This document shows, piece after piece, positions 50,762-59,297 of a stretch of 60,173 nucleotides of DNA; the first letter of the stretch is position 1, and every line of letters starts with the position of its first letter. Origin of the DNA: an uncultured bacterium (GTDB taxonomy: Bacteria; Cyanobacteriota; Vampirovibrionia; Gastranaerophilales; Gastranaerophilaceae); the NCBI GenBank assembly GCA_902777855.1, contig CACYVN010000005.1, positions 84,716 to 144,888 on the forward strand, written 5' to 3'. The notes below the pieces were generated by a model, which did not search any database, was not told the DNA's origin, and worked only from the letters and a program-made list of their open reading frames with translations. The position numbers were made by a program, and so were the translations under genes.

Positions 50762-52210
50762 TTATTTTTCTTCTTTTTTAATTACCGGCGTTTGCGGTTT
50801 TACAGGAGTTGCGGCAACTTTGATGTCATCAATACCGTTGTCAACCTTACCCAAAACTGATGGTAATTCAATACCTGCCTGATTTGCTAAGTCGTGCATT
50901 GCAGGGAGAGATCTGATTAAATCTTTCATAAAGTTAGCGGTTGTTGAACCGTTAGTAGTGCCTGCGCCACCGTCCCAAACCGTAATCTTATCAAATTTGA
51001 TATTTTTAATAGCTTCAACCTGTTTTGCAACAAGGTCTTCGATTTTTTCAATCATTAAGAAGCTTGTGGCAATTTCAGGTCTGTTGTTGGAAATTCTTAC
51101 CAAATCAGCATAACCTTTTGCTTTTGCTTCCAATACGGCTTTGACACCTTCTGCTTCTGCAAAGTATTTAGCCTTAATTGCATCAGCCTGACCGTTTGCA
51201 ACGCGTCTTAATTTTTCAGCTTCCGCATCCGCCTGAACCTGAATTTTAAGTTTTTCTACTTCCTGCCTTGCAAGTTCTTCTTTTTTCAATTTTGCTTCTT
51301 CTTGTTCTTTCTGGGCAAGTAATACGTCACGTTGTGCATTTGCTTTTGCAACTTCCCCTTCTCTGAACGCATCAGCCTGTTTGACAGATAATGTTGCATT
51401 GTATTCGGCGATGTTTGCTTTTGCAATGTTTTCACCTTCAACTGCCTGAGCTTCCAAATCAGCTGTTTTGATACGTTGTTCTTTAGAAGCGTTTGTTTTA
51501 CCGATTTCGGTCATTGCAGTCTGTTGAGCAACCTGTACTTCTTTTTCTTTGTTTGCTTCAGCTTCACCGACTGCACCAAGTTTTTCCTGTTGTGCAACTT
51601 CAACTTTTGCTTTGTTGATAGCTTCTGCTGCAGCCTTACGACCAATAGCATCAATATATCCTGATTCATCAGTAATATCTTTAATGTTTACGTTGATAAT
51701 TTCAAGACCGATTTTTTTCAACTCGGTATTTACGTTTGCGTTAATCTGTTCTAAGAATTTTTCACGATCCTGGTTGATTTCTTCAATAGATAACGTTGCA
51801 ATAGCAAGACGCAATTGACCTAAAATGATATCGCTTGCCTGTGTAATAACTTCTGCTCTTGATAACCCGAGCAAACGTTCTGCAGCGTTAATCATGATTC
51901 TTTCATCCGTTGAGATACCAAATGTAAATGTTGACGGTACTGCAACACGGATATTACCTTTTGAAAGTGCACCTTTCAGGTCAATATCTGTAGTCATAGG
52001 TTCTAACGAAAGTACACCGTAATCCTGAATTAATGGGATAATGAATGTACCGCCGCCATGAACACATTTCGCGGTTCTTTCACCGCCAGTTTTACCGTAA
52101 ACTACTATAATTTTGTTTGACGGACATCTTTTGTACTGATTTGCCACGAATGCAAAAACTGCGACTAAAATCAGGACTGCCGCCACGATTAAACCAAAAA
52201 TTCCTTCCAT
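50762..52210 (-). CDS. Flotillin-family (SPFH) membrane scaffold protein
   Basis: A 482-residue protein with an N-terminal hairpin membrane helix (about 4-23), an SPFH/band-7 domain (about 28-210), a long Ala/Glu/Lys coiled coil (about 210-370) and a flotillin C-terminal region (EKIEDLVAKQVEAIKNIKFDKITVWDGG near 390-418). It matches bacterial FloT/YuaG, which organises membrane microdomains, in architecture and partner: an NfeD-like gene lies 18 bp upstream. A short Pro/Lys-rich tail ends the protein. Confidence 0.92.
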   Translation of the reverse strand: MEGIFGLIVAAVLILVAVFAFVANQYKRCPSNKIIVVYGKTGGERTAKCVHGGGTFIIPLIQDYGVLSLEPMTTDIDLKGALSKGNIRVAVPSTFTFGISTDERIMINAAERLLGLSRAEVITQASDIILGQLRLAIATLSIEEINQDREKFLEQINANVNTELKKIGLEIINVNIKDITDESGYIDAIGRKAAAEAINKAKVEVAQQEKLGAVGEAEANKEKEVQVAQQTAMTEIGKTNASKEQRIKTADLEAQAVEGENIAKANIAEYNATLSVKQADAFREGEVAKANAQRDVLLAQKEQEEAKLKKEELARQEVEKLKIQVQADAEAEKLRRVANGQADAIKAKYFAEAEGVKAVLEAKAKGYADLVRISNNRPEIATSFLMIEKIEDLVAKQVEAIKNIKFDKITVWDGGAGTTNGSTTANFMKDLIRSLPAMHDLANQAGIELPSVLGKVDNGIDDIKVAATPVKPQTPVIKKEEK

Positions 52211-52228
52211 GGTTTATTCTCTCCTTTC

Positions 52229-52786
52229 TTACACTACTTTTTCTATATACAATAATTCATTTTCAACTTTTACAACCTTGATTGCATCAAAAGATTTGAT
52301 TTCTTCTTCGGTTGAATTTACAGCTTCCGCCACCGTTAATTGCCCTGCAATTTCAATCTCAACACGCCCTTGTCCTTTTGGCGCAAAATCAGTATACGCT
52401 TTCCCTATTTTATCAAGTGCGGTTAATTTGTCTTTTTTTACATTCTTTTCAAGTTTTTTGACCAATGACATCAAATACGCCGTTCCGAACATAAATACAA
52501 GACCAACCCCGAATGCGCTGCCAAATGTCTCAAGCTGTCCTAATTTGAAGGTACTTAATGCCGTAAAACCCATCCAGCCAAAACCCATTAAGAAAGCCAG
52601 AATTGTTTGCAACGAAATAAAATGAAATGTTCCGTCCGTATCAGTTTCCGTATTAAAATCAGAACTGACTTCACTGTCTCCGCCGCCGAAAACCCAAAAT
52701 ATAATTAGTTTTATTACAAATAATAAAGTAGCAAATATTGCCAGATAATAGTAGTACTGTACTGCATTTTGTGTAATTGTTTCCAT
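52229..52786 (-). CDS. NfeD/YuaF-like membrane protein
   Basis: A 185-residue protein with three membrane helices (about 12-33, 57-78, 90-108) and a C-terminal OB-like domain (about 125-185: GRVEIEIAGQLTVAEAV ... IKVVKVENELLYIEKVV). This is the layout of short NfeD proteins, the partners of flotillins (YuaF with YuaG in B. subtilis). It lies between rel (10-bp gap) and the flotillin gene, placing microdomain proteins in one transcript with the stringent-response enzyme. Confidence 0.8.
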   Translation of the reverse strand: METITQNAVQYYYYLAIFATLLFVIKLIIFWVFGGGDSEVSSDFNTETDTDGTFHFISLQTILAFLMGFGWMGFTALSTFKLGQLETFGSAFGVGLVFMFGTAYLMSLVKKLEKNVKKDKLTALDKIGKAYTDFAPKGQGRVEIEIAGQLTVAEAVNSTEEEIKSFDAIKVVKVENELLYIEKVV

Positions 52787-52796
52787 ATATAACCTC

Positions 52797-54998
52797 CTAA
52801 TTTTTCTTATTTTTATAGTTTTTTTTCTGCGGTTTGCTTGCAGAAGTGTTTTTTATCATATTTGCCGATGTCTGAATACGTTTTACACTGTATACATCGG
52901 GCAGCGCCTGTATACAGTTGATAACTTTTTTAAGCGTATCAATGTTATCAAGTTCAATACCAATTTCAATAATACCAACGTGGTTTTTAGTCTTGATATT
53001 TGCACTGACAATATTTGTATTATTATCAGAAACTGCAGAAATGACATCTTTTAAAAGCCCTAATTTTTCAGCCGTTTCGACTCTTATTGTTGTCGTATAA
53101 GTTTTATTTGTATTAATACCAGCCCATTTGATATCCATCATTCTTTCATGAGGTATAGTTTCAAGAGTTTTACAATCAACTCTGTGGACAGTAACCCCTT
53201 TGTTGCGAGTCACAACCCCGACAATAGGTTCTCCGGGAATCGGGGAACAACATCTCGCAAATGAATAAAGCATACCCTCTAAACCGATAATATCTTTGTT
53301 TGAACCTTTCCTGCCAGATTTATGGAAAGTATCTTCAATAGATTTTTCTTCAGGTTTTTTGAGCTTATTTGTAATCTTACTGACGGTTGTTTCTCCATAA
53401 CCGAGAGCCGCAAACAAATCGTCTGCTGATTGATAGTTCATTGTTTTGGCAATTTTTTCAAATTCGCCGTTCTTAACATTTTCGTCAAACACAGCCTTTG
53501 TTAATTCGTGCTCAAGACTTGATTTTCCGATATTTATATGTTCATCACGATTATTTTTCTTAAACCATTGTTTGATTTTTGAAGATGCTTGTTTTGTCAC
53601 AACAAAAGTAAGCCAATCAAGACGGGGAGCAGGAGTTTTTGAAGTTAAAACTTCTATAATATCACCGTTATTTATTTTTGTATCTAACGGAACAATTCTG
53701 CCATTAATCAAAGCTCCTACCGTTTTATGCCCTACATCGGTATGAATTCTGTAAGCGAAATCCACGCAGGTTGCATCTTTGGGGAAATCATAAATATCTC
53801 CGTTCGGTGTGAAAGCAAATACCTGATCAGAAAACAAATCTAATTTGACACTTGATACAAAATCTTTTGCACTTGATACTTCCTTGTCGTATTCAACGAG
53901 TTTGTGAAGCCACGAAAATTGTTTATCTGTTGCGGCATCCGCTTTTTGAGAACCTTTTTCTTTATAACGCCAGTGTGCGGCAACACCATATTCTGCCGTT
54001 CTGTGCATATCCCATGTACGAATCTGAACCTCTAACGGCTTTAATCTCGGACCGATTACAGAAGTATGTAATGATTGATACATATTGCCTTTCGGCATTG
54101 CTATATAATCTTTAAAACGCCCCGGGATTGGCTTAAACTGCGAATGAATAATACCCAAAACTTCATAACATTCCTTGATAGTATCAACTATTACACGCAC
54201 TGCCGTAACATCATAAAGGTCATTGAAGGAAATATTTTGACGTTTCATTTTTGCATAAATACTGTAATAGTGCTTTGCACGACCGGTAATTTGGGCTTTA
54301 ATTCCGCTTTTTTCGACATCGTGAGAAATTTTATCAATAAGTTCATTGACTGTTGATTCTCTGTCTGCTTTGGTTTGAGCAACAAGCTGCGCTATTTCAA
54401 AATATTTTTCAGGCTCTAAATATTTTAGTGATAAATCTTCTAATTCCGCTTTTATTGTGTAAATACCTAAACGATTTGCTAATGGTGCAAAAATATCAAG
54501 GGTTTCTCGCGCAATTTTCTTCTGCTTTTCAGGGGTCATAAAGTTGAGTGTTCTCATATTGTGCAGGCGATCTGCAAGTTTGAGAAAAATAACCCTAATA
54601 TCATTAGCCATTGCAATAAACAGGCGTCTGAAGTTTTCTGCCTGACGTTCCTCTTTTGATTTGAACTTTAATTTTCCTAATTTTGTAACGCCCTGAACAA
54701 GGTTTAAAACATCATCCCCAAACATCTCTTTGATTGTATCAGGAGAAGTATCCGTATCCTCCAATACATCATGTAAAAAAGCTGCCATAAGTGTATGGAT
54801 ATCAACTTCAAGTCCTGCAAGAATTTTTGCGACCTCAACAGGATGAATAATGTAAGGTTCGCCAGATACCCTGAATTGACCGTCATGAGTTTTTTTAGCG
54901 AACTTATAAGCTTTTTCTACCTGAGAAATATCTTCTTCAGTATGTTGTTGCTGAACTAAAATATTTTTTAGCTCTTTGAATGTTTCGACGTCTGACAT
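52797..54998 (-). CDS. Bifunctional (p)ppGpp synthetase/hydrolase (Rel/SpoT)
   Basis: A 733-residue long RSH protein. The hydrolase HD domain (about 27-180) retains H52 and H76-D77 (FLHDVLEDT). The synthetase domain (about 235-360) has YDVTAVRVIVD and RFKDYIAMPKGNMYQSLHT. RxKD is the form found in bifunctional enzymes, not the acidic version of RelA. TGS (about 390-450, VFAFTPNGDIYDFPKDAT), a zinc-finger/helical region (FARCCSPIPGEPIVGVV) and a C-terminal ACT domain (about 645-715) follow. Both activities look intact. It heads the rel-nfeD-flotillin operon. Confidence 0.95.
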   Translation of the reverse strand: MSDVETFKELKNILVQQQHTEEDISQVEKAYKFAKKTHDGQFRVSGEPYIIHPVEVAKILAGLEVDIHTLMAAFLHDVLEDTDTSPDTIKEMFGDDVLNLVQGVTKLGKLKFKSKEERQAENFRRLFIAMANDIRVIFLKLADRLHNMRTLNFMTPEKQKKIARETLDIFAPLANRLGIYTIKAELEDLSLKYLEPEKYFEIAQLVAQTKADRESTVNELIDKISHDVEKSGIKAQITGRAKHYYSIYAKMKRQNISFNDLYDVTAVRVIVDTIKECYEVLGIIHSQFKPIPGRFKDYIAMPKGNMYQSLHTSVIGPRLKPLEVQIRTWDMHRTAEYGVAAHWRYKEKGSQKADAATDKQFSWLHKLVEYDKEVSSAKDFVSSVKLDLFSDQVFAFTPNGDIYDFPKDATCVDFAYRIHTDVGHKTVGALINGRIVPLDTKINNGDIIEVLTSKTPAPRLDWLTFVVTKQASSKIKQWFKKNNRDEHINIGKSSLEHELTKAVFDENVKNGEFEKIAKTMNYQSADDLFAALGYGETTVSKITNKLKKPEEKSIEDTFHKSGRKGSNKDIIGLEGMLYSFARCCSPIPGEPIVGVVTRNKGVTVHRVDCKTLETIPHERMMDIKWAGINTNKTYTTTIRVETAEKLGLLKDVISAVSDNNTNIVSANIKTKNHVGIIEIGIELDNIDTLKKVINCIQALPDVYSVKRIQTSANMIKNTSASKPQKKNYKNKKN

Positions 54999-55084
54999 AA
55001 CAGAATAATCATATAAATTACACTATTAATTTGCAATTAAAACAGAAAAATATCCTACATAAGATGTAGTACATAATATTATGT

Positions 55085-55112
55085 AAAAAAAAGGCATCTT
55101 TTACAGATGCCC
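55085..55112 (-). terminator. Rho-independent terminator of yggS-sepF
   Basis: On the minus strand GGGCATC, a 7-nt loop, GATGCC, then T8. It lies 35 bp after the sepF stop. Confidence 0.9.
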
Positions 55113-55147
55113 GAATTTACAAACTATCTCTTCTCATACCAAGATTA

Positions 55148-55648
55148 CTACTGTAGAGATGTTCTCCACGCAGTATCATACTTATTTTGAACAGCCGGTG
55201 TATCTGCTGATAAAGTGACATTATGAGGAGCAAATACAAATACTCTGTCTCCGACTTTCTTTGGCTGTCCGCCTAATGCCTGAGCCGCACCGCAAACATA
55301 ATCAATTGTTCTTTGAGACTGGTGATTGTCCAAAAGATGCAAATCGAGCATTACAATTTTTCTGTCTTTCAAATTTTCAACGATTGTAGCAACATCATCA
55401 AATGAATGAGGTTCCATAACAACAATTTCATTTCCGCCCTGATTGAATCTCGGGTGAGTAGCAACTTTAGTTTCCTGTTTTCTTTCAGGCATAGGAATAG
55501 GATCAGATACCCTTACCGCATTTGAACCCGGTTCTGTGTATTCACCGTCATAATCATAATCATTGAGGTCCTCAAATACTTCATCAGAATCTCTGAAACC
55601 ATCCATAACAAAATCTACTGCTTTTCTTAAACTCTCTACAATCGCCAC
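55148..55648 (-). CDS. sepF: Cell division protein SepF
   Basis: A 166-residue FtsZ-membrane linker. The N-terminal amphipathic helix (AIVESLRKAVDFVMDGF, 2-18) is the membrane anchor. An acidic disordered linker (about 19-65) leads to the SepF core (about 72-150: EIVVMEPHSFDDVATIVENL and VCGAAQALGGQPKKVGDRVFVFAP). SepF is found in Gram-positives and Cyanobacteria but not most Proteobacteria, which supports the taxonomic inference. It follows yggS by 19 bp, a conserved pairing. Confidence 0.95.
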   Translation of the reverse strand: MAIVESLRKAVDFVMDGFRDSDEVFEDLNDYDYDGEYTEPGSNAVRVSDPIPMPERKQETKVATHPRFNQGGNEIVVMEPHSFDDVATIVENLKDRKIVMLDLHLLDNHQSQRTIDYVCGAAQALGGQPKKVGDRVFVFAPHNVTLSADTPAVQNKYDTAWRTSLQ

Positions 55649-55667
55649 TTTATCGTCCTCCGTATAA

Positions 55668-56330
55668 TTATGTAAATAACTTTCTACCTATCCTTAGCAT
55701 TGTTGAACCCTGTTGTGCTGCAATTTTGTAATCCTGACTCATTCCCATTGAAATCTCTTTTAAATCACAACCAAATTTTGTATTCAACTCGTCTTTTATT
55801 TGCCTGATTTCTGAGAACAATCTGTTTAGTTCAGATTCATCCTCCCCCAGCGGAGCCATATTCATAACCCCGACTACTTCTATGTTATCCAACTTTTGTA
55901 TTTGTTGGAATACTTCAAACAGAGTATTTTTTGAAAACCCGAATTTTTGTTCTTCATTGGCATTATTAACCTGAAGCAAAATCTTTTGGGTTTTACCAAT
56001 CTCTTTTGAATGCTCCGAAATACATTGTGCAAGTTTTAAAGAATCAACAGAATGAATATAATCAAAAGTTTTTATAACCAACTTCACCTTATTTGTCTGT
56101 AAATGACCTATAAAATGAAAAGTAGAATTTTGTTTTATGTCCATCGGCAGAGAACTTATTTTCTCACAAGCCTCAACCGCTCTTGACTCCCCAAAATCAC
56201 GAATTCCTGCTTTATAAGCACTAATTATCGCATCTCGCCCGAAATACTTCGTTACCGCAATTATTTTTGGTTTACAAGGTTCAATTTCTTCCTGTATGCG
56301 TAAAAGATTATCCCTAATTGTCCCAAACAT
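55668..56330 (-). CDS. YggS family PLP homeostasis protein
   Basis: A 220-residue single-domain TIM-barrel PLP carrier (YggS/PLPBP). The PLP lysine is K28 in IAVTKYFG. Also seen are DFGESRAVEACEKI, HFIGHLQTNKVKLVI near 92-106, VNNANEEQKFGF, and SMGMSQDYKIAAQQGSTMLRIG near 193-214. It balances cellular PLP and has no known catalysis. It precedes sepF, the arrangement seen in Cyanobacteria and Firmicutes. AGAGGTAA lies before the ATG. Confidence 0.94.
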   Translation of the reverse strand: MFGTIRDNLLRIQEEIEPCKPKIIAVTKYFGRDAIISAYKAGIRDFGESRAVEACEKISSLPMDIKQNSTFHFIGHLQTNKVKLVIKTFDYIHSVDSLKLAQCISEHSKEIGKTQKILLQVNNANEEQKFGFSKNTLFEVFQQIQKLDNIEVVGVMNMAPLGEDESELNRLFSEIRQIKDELNTKFGCDLKEISMGMSQDYKIAAQQGSTMLRIGRKLFT

Positions 56331-56448
56331 TTAATCATTACCTCTACAAGAAAGACACTCAATTAATGAGCATATTTTTATTTTACAAAAATTTTTCAGG
56401 ATGTCCAAAATATTTATCAAATAAGTGTTTTTAAGAATTTTAAATATG

Positions 56449-56577
56449 CCCGAAATCATGTCAGTGACATGGTTTCGGGGAATTTGCCAAAACCGGCTGG
56501 CACTTAACATTTCTTAATGTTTTAAACGCCGGCATATGCGCTAATCCATGCCCCATGTGCAAGTCATGGCATTTTTT
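56449..56577 (+). ncRNA. Candidate structured RNA upstream of zupT
   Basis: Within the 318-bp yggS-zupT gap, three hairpins follow one another. The first is a 14-bp stem, CCCGAAATCATGTC with GACATGGTTTCGGG (one G-T), at 56449-56479. The second has CCGGC/GCCGG arms at 56493-56532 enclosing AACATT-TCTT-AATGTT. The last, ATGCC/GGCAT (56548-56572), is followed by T6, resembling a terminator. The zupT promoter lies beyond, so this may be a separate small RNA or an old leader. It matches no riboswitch class I know. Confidence 0.4.
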
Positions 56578-56615
56578 ATAATTTTCAATCAATCTGGAGG
56601 TTGAAAATATTTTTA

Positions 56616-56624
56616 TGCTACAAT
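56616..56624 (+). promoter_or_regulatory. Extended -10 promoter of zupT
   Basis: TGCTACAAT, 24 nt before the ATG, with AAAGGA in the leader. It lies downstream of the candidate RNA's terminator. Confidence 0.6.
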
Positions 56625-56648
56625 AAAACCACAAAGGATTTACACTAA

Positions 56649-57458
56649 ATGATTATACCGAATAATTTTGCAACGGCTTTTTGTCTTACGATGCTTGCAG
56701 GCTTGACGACCGCTATCGGCGGAATTGTTGCATTCGTAACCAAAAAAGATAATTTAAAAACTCTTTCGCTCGGCTTAGGTTTCAGCGCAGGAGTAATGAT
56801 TTTTATATCGTTTATGGATATTTTGCCGGAAGCAAAAAATCTTTTGAGAATAAATTTTCCGCATAGTTTTGAGTGGCTTGTGTTTGCAGGCTTTATTGCG
56901 GGATTGTTAATTTCAATCGCAATTGATTACTTTTTGCCTGACCACGTTGATACAAAAGAACTTTTAGATCCTGATGCACCCGAACACGATGACGGTTTCA
57001 AGCATTATAAACTTCAAAGAGCAGGAATAATGACAGCGGTTGCAATATGCGTTCATAACTTCCCTGAGGGCTTAGCGACATTTTTAACCACAACTCAAAA
57101 TATTACTCTTGGCGTTTCAGTTGCACTTGCGATTGCAATACATAATATTCCTGAAGGTATTGCAGTTGCGCTGCCTATCTATCATGCAACGGGCAAAAAG
57201 CGTTATGCAATGCTCTATGCGGCATTATCAGGGATAACAGAGCCAATCGGAGCATTGGTCGGTATGTTTATTTTCGGGCTGTTCTTACCGCAGGTTTTAG
57301 TCGGAATTTTGATGGCAGGAGTTGCAGGTATTATGACCTACATTTCATTTGATACCCTTCTACCGCTTGCAAAAGAGTACGGAAACTGGCACTTGTCCAT
57401 CGTCGGTATTATGTCCGGGATTTTGTTTATCTGGCTGAGTTTAATCCTTGTGGGGTAA
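56649..57458 (+). CDS. zupT: ZIP family divalent metal transporter
   Basis: A 269-residue inner-membrane protein with eight helices, the ZupT subgroup of ZIP importers for zinc and other divalent metals. Metal-site motifs are HNFPEGLATFL in helix 4 (near 139-149) and HNIPEGIAVALPIY in helix 5 (near 170-183). A His/Asp loop (LDPDAPEHDDGFKHYK) separates helices 3 and 4. Regulation by metal is not evident; no Zur-like operator was recognised. Confidence 0.93.
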   Translation: MIIPNNFATAFCLTMLAGLTTAIGGIVAFVTKKDNLKTLSLGLGFSAGVMIFISFMDILPEAKNLLRINFPHSFEWLVFAGFIAGLLISIAIDYFLPDHVDTKELLDPDAPEHDDGFKHYKLQRAGIMTAVAICVHNFPEGLATFLTTTQNITLGVSVALAIAIHNIPEGIAVALPIYHATGKKRYAMLYAALSGITEPIGALVGMFIFGLFLPQVLVGILMAGVAGIMTYISFDTLLPLAKEYGNWHLSIVGIMSGILFIWLSLILVG

Positions 57459-57495
57459 AAAAGGGAATAGTGAAAAGTGAATTGTGAATGGACTT

Positions 57496-58659
57496 TTACC
57501 CCCGCAGTTTGCGCACGAATCTTTCAAGTCGTTCCATAGCGATTTTAAGTTTTTCAAGCGAATAAGCATAAGATATTCTCAAATATCCTTCCCCGCTATC
57601 GCCAAAGGCAGTTCCCGGTACCGCTGCAACTTTTTCTTCCTGCAAGAATTTTGTAGCAAATTCTTCGCTGGTCATCCCAAATTCTTTTATGCAGGGGAAC
57701 ACATAGAAAGCACCGTACGGCTCAAAACATTCAAGCCCCATCTTTTTAAATGCATCTATTAAAAATCTTCTTCGCTGGTTATACGATTCACGCATAATTT
57801 TGACATCATCTTCGCCGTTTTTAAGAGCCTCAACTGCCGCATACTGGCTGATTGTCGGCGCACACATAATTGCGTACTGATGAATTTTTGTCATTTGTTT
57901 TATAAGCCACTCAGGGGCACAGCAGTACCCAAGACGCCACCCTGTCATTGCATAACTCTTTGAAAAGCCGTTAATTAGCAGTGTGCGTTCTCTCATACCA
58001 TCAAGGCTTACAATTGAAATATGTTCCCCTTTGTAGGTTAATTCCGAATAGATTTCATCGGAAATCACAAAAATATCGTGTTCTTTTATTATTTTTGCGA
58101 TTTTTTCAAGGTCTGTTTTCTCCATAATCGCCCCTGTCGGGTTGTTCGGATATGGCAAAATCAAAACCTTCGTTTTGTCTGTAATTGCATTTTCAAGTTC
58201 TTCTGCACTCAGGCGAAATTCGTTTTCTGCTTTAAGGTCAATAAAAACATTTTTCCCGCCTGAAAGGTACGAACAGGGCGCATAGGAAACATACGACGGT
58301 TGAGGGATAATGACTTCATCCCCGTCGTTTATTAGTGCTCTTAACCCTATATCAATGGCTTCCGAGCCGCCGACAGTAACAAGAATTTCATTCAAAGGGT
58401 TATAATTTACCCCTTGAGTTTTTTGTATGTAGTTTGAAATTTCCTGTCTTAGCGGTAAAAGCCCCGAGTTTGAGGTGTAAAATGTTCTGCCTTTTTCAAA
58501 CGCATAAATTCCCTCATCCCTTATATGCCAAGGGGTTTCAAAATCAGGTTCGCCAACGCCAAGCGATATCGCATCTTTCATTTCGCTTACGATGTCAAAA
58601 AACTTTCTTATACCTGACGGTTTAATATTCTGAACTTTGTCCGATAAAAAATTCCTCAC
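57496..58659 (-). CDS. PLP-dependent class I/II aminotransferase
   Basis: A 387-residue fold-type I aminotransferase. The PLP lysine is K234 in LINGFSKSYAMTGWRLGY. Also seen are SLGVGEPDFETP near 32-43, VTVGGSEAIDIGL, PYPNNPTGAIM near 169-180 and ISDEIYSELTY near 199-209. It resembles the AspC/PatA-type aromatic or aspartate aminotransferases; substrate cannot be fixed. Its start overlaps the end of the Lrp-type regulator by 4 bp, so both are one operon and the regulator probably senses a related amino acid. Confidence 0.92.
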   Translation of the reverse strand: MRNFLSDKVQNIKPSGIRKFFDIVSEMKDAISLGVGEPDFETPWHIRDEGIYAFEKGRTFYTSNSGLLPLRQEISNYIQKTQGVNYNPLNEILVTVGGSEAIDIGLRALINDGDEVIIPQPSYVSYAPCSYLSGGKNVFIDLKAENEFRLSAEELENAITDKTKVLILPYPNNPTGAIMEKTDLEKIAKIIKEHDIFVISDEIYSELTYKGEHISIVSLDGMRERTLLINGFSKSYAMTGWRLGYCCAPEWLIKQMTKIHQYAIMCAPTISQYAAVEALKNGEDDVKIMRESYNQRRRFLIDAFKKMGLECFEPYGAFYVFPCIKEFGMTSEEFATKFLQEEKVAAVPGTAFGDSGEGYLRISYAYSLEKLKIAMERLERFVRKLRG

Positions 58660-59138
58660 GGAGTAACAACCTCTCTCGTATCTTCTTTGATTTCGTCTAA
58701 AATCGTGCCGTGTTCTTTGTATCTTTTGAGCACAAAATGCGTTCCCGTACTCAAAACATTGTCTAAAGTCGAGAGTTTATCCGATACAAATGCTGCAATT
58801 TCTTTCAGTGATTTTTCTTCAAGTGTTACCATCAGATCAAATCCGCCCGAAATAAGATAAACAGATTTTACTTCAGGATAGTTATAAATTCTTTGTGCAA
58901 TTTTGTCAAACCCCTGACCCCTCTGCAAGGTTACACGAACCTCTATGATAGCGGAAACTTTCTCTAACGAAGTCTTTTCCCAGTCTATAAGTGTGTGATA
59001 GCCACAAATTACACGTTCTTCTTCAAGTTTTTTTATCTCATTTGCAACTTCGATTTCTTCTTTGCCAAGCAGAACTGCAAGTTCACTAATTCCTATTCTG
59101 CTATTCTTTTCTATGATAGAAAGTAATTGTTCTCTCAT
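58656..59138 (-). CDS. Lrp/AsnC family transcriptional regulator
   Basis: A 160-residue feast/famine regulator. The N-terminal winged helix (about 1-50) has SRIGISELAVLLGKEEIEVANEIKKLEEERVI. The C-terminal RAM domain (about 65-140) has SAIIEVRVTLQRGQGF and SGGFDLMVTLEEKSLKEIA. RAM domains bind amino acids and set the oligomer. It is first in a two-gene operon with the aminotransferase. The promoter TGCTACAAT (59161-59169 on the minus strand) and an AAGGAG site are present. Confidence 0.92.
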   Translation of the reverse strand: MREQLLSIIEKNSRIGISELAVLLGKEEIEVANEIKKLEEERVICGYHTLIDWEKTSLEKVSAIIEVRVTLQRGQGFDKIAQRIYNYPEVKSVYLISGGFDLMVTLEEKSLKEIAAFVSDKLSTLDNVLSTGTHFVLKRYKEHGTILDEIKEDTREVVTP

Positions 59139-59160
59139 TTTATACTCCTTATTTGATGTT

Positions 59161-59169
59161 ATTGTAGCA
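59161..59169 (-). promoter_or_regulatory. Extended -10 promoter of the lrp-like gene
   Basis: TGCTACAAT on the minus strand, 22 nt before the ATG. Confidence 0.55.
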
Positions 59170-59180
59170 CGATTTTAAAC

Positions 59181-59214
59181 AGACGTTAAGACGTTAAGAC
59201 TATAAGACGTTAAG
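59181..59214. repeat. GACGTTAA short tandem repeats
   Basis: AGACGTTA occurs three times within 34 bp (two adjacent, one after ACTATA). It lies between divergent lrp and CDF genes and could be a regulator-binding site or simple sequence. Confidence 0.4.
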
Positions 59215-59248
59215 TTCGTTACAGAAATTAATGGTTATAAAAGATGTA

Positions 59249-59277
59249 TTGACTTAAATTTAATCGGGAATTAACAT
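59249..59277 (+). promoter_or_regulatory. Promoter of the CDF transporter gene
   Basis: TTGACT and TAACAT are separated by 17 bp, 20 nt upstream of the ATG, with AAGGAAGC as ribosome site. Confidence 0.5.
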
Positions 59278-59297
59278 AAAAGCAAAGGAAGCTGATT

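Noticed and set aside
56331..56648. Known riboswitch (cobalamin, manganese, NiCo or ZTP type) upstream of zupT
   Set aside because: Conserved core motifs of these classes were not found, and the zupT promoter lies downstream of the structure.
59181..59214. CRISPR-like direct repeats
   Set aside because: The units are only about 8-10 bp and nearly contiguous, with no spacers and no cas genes. No CRISPR array is present in the window.
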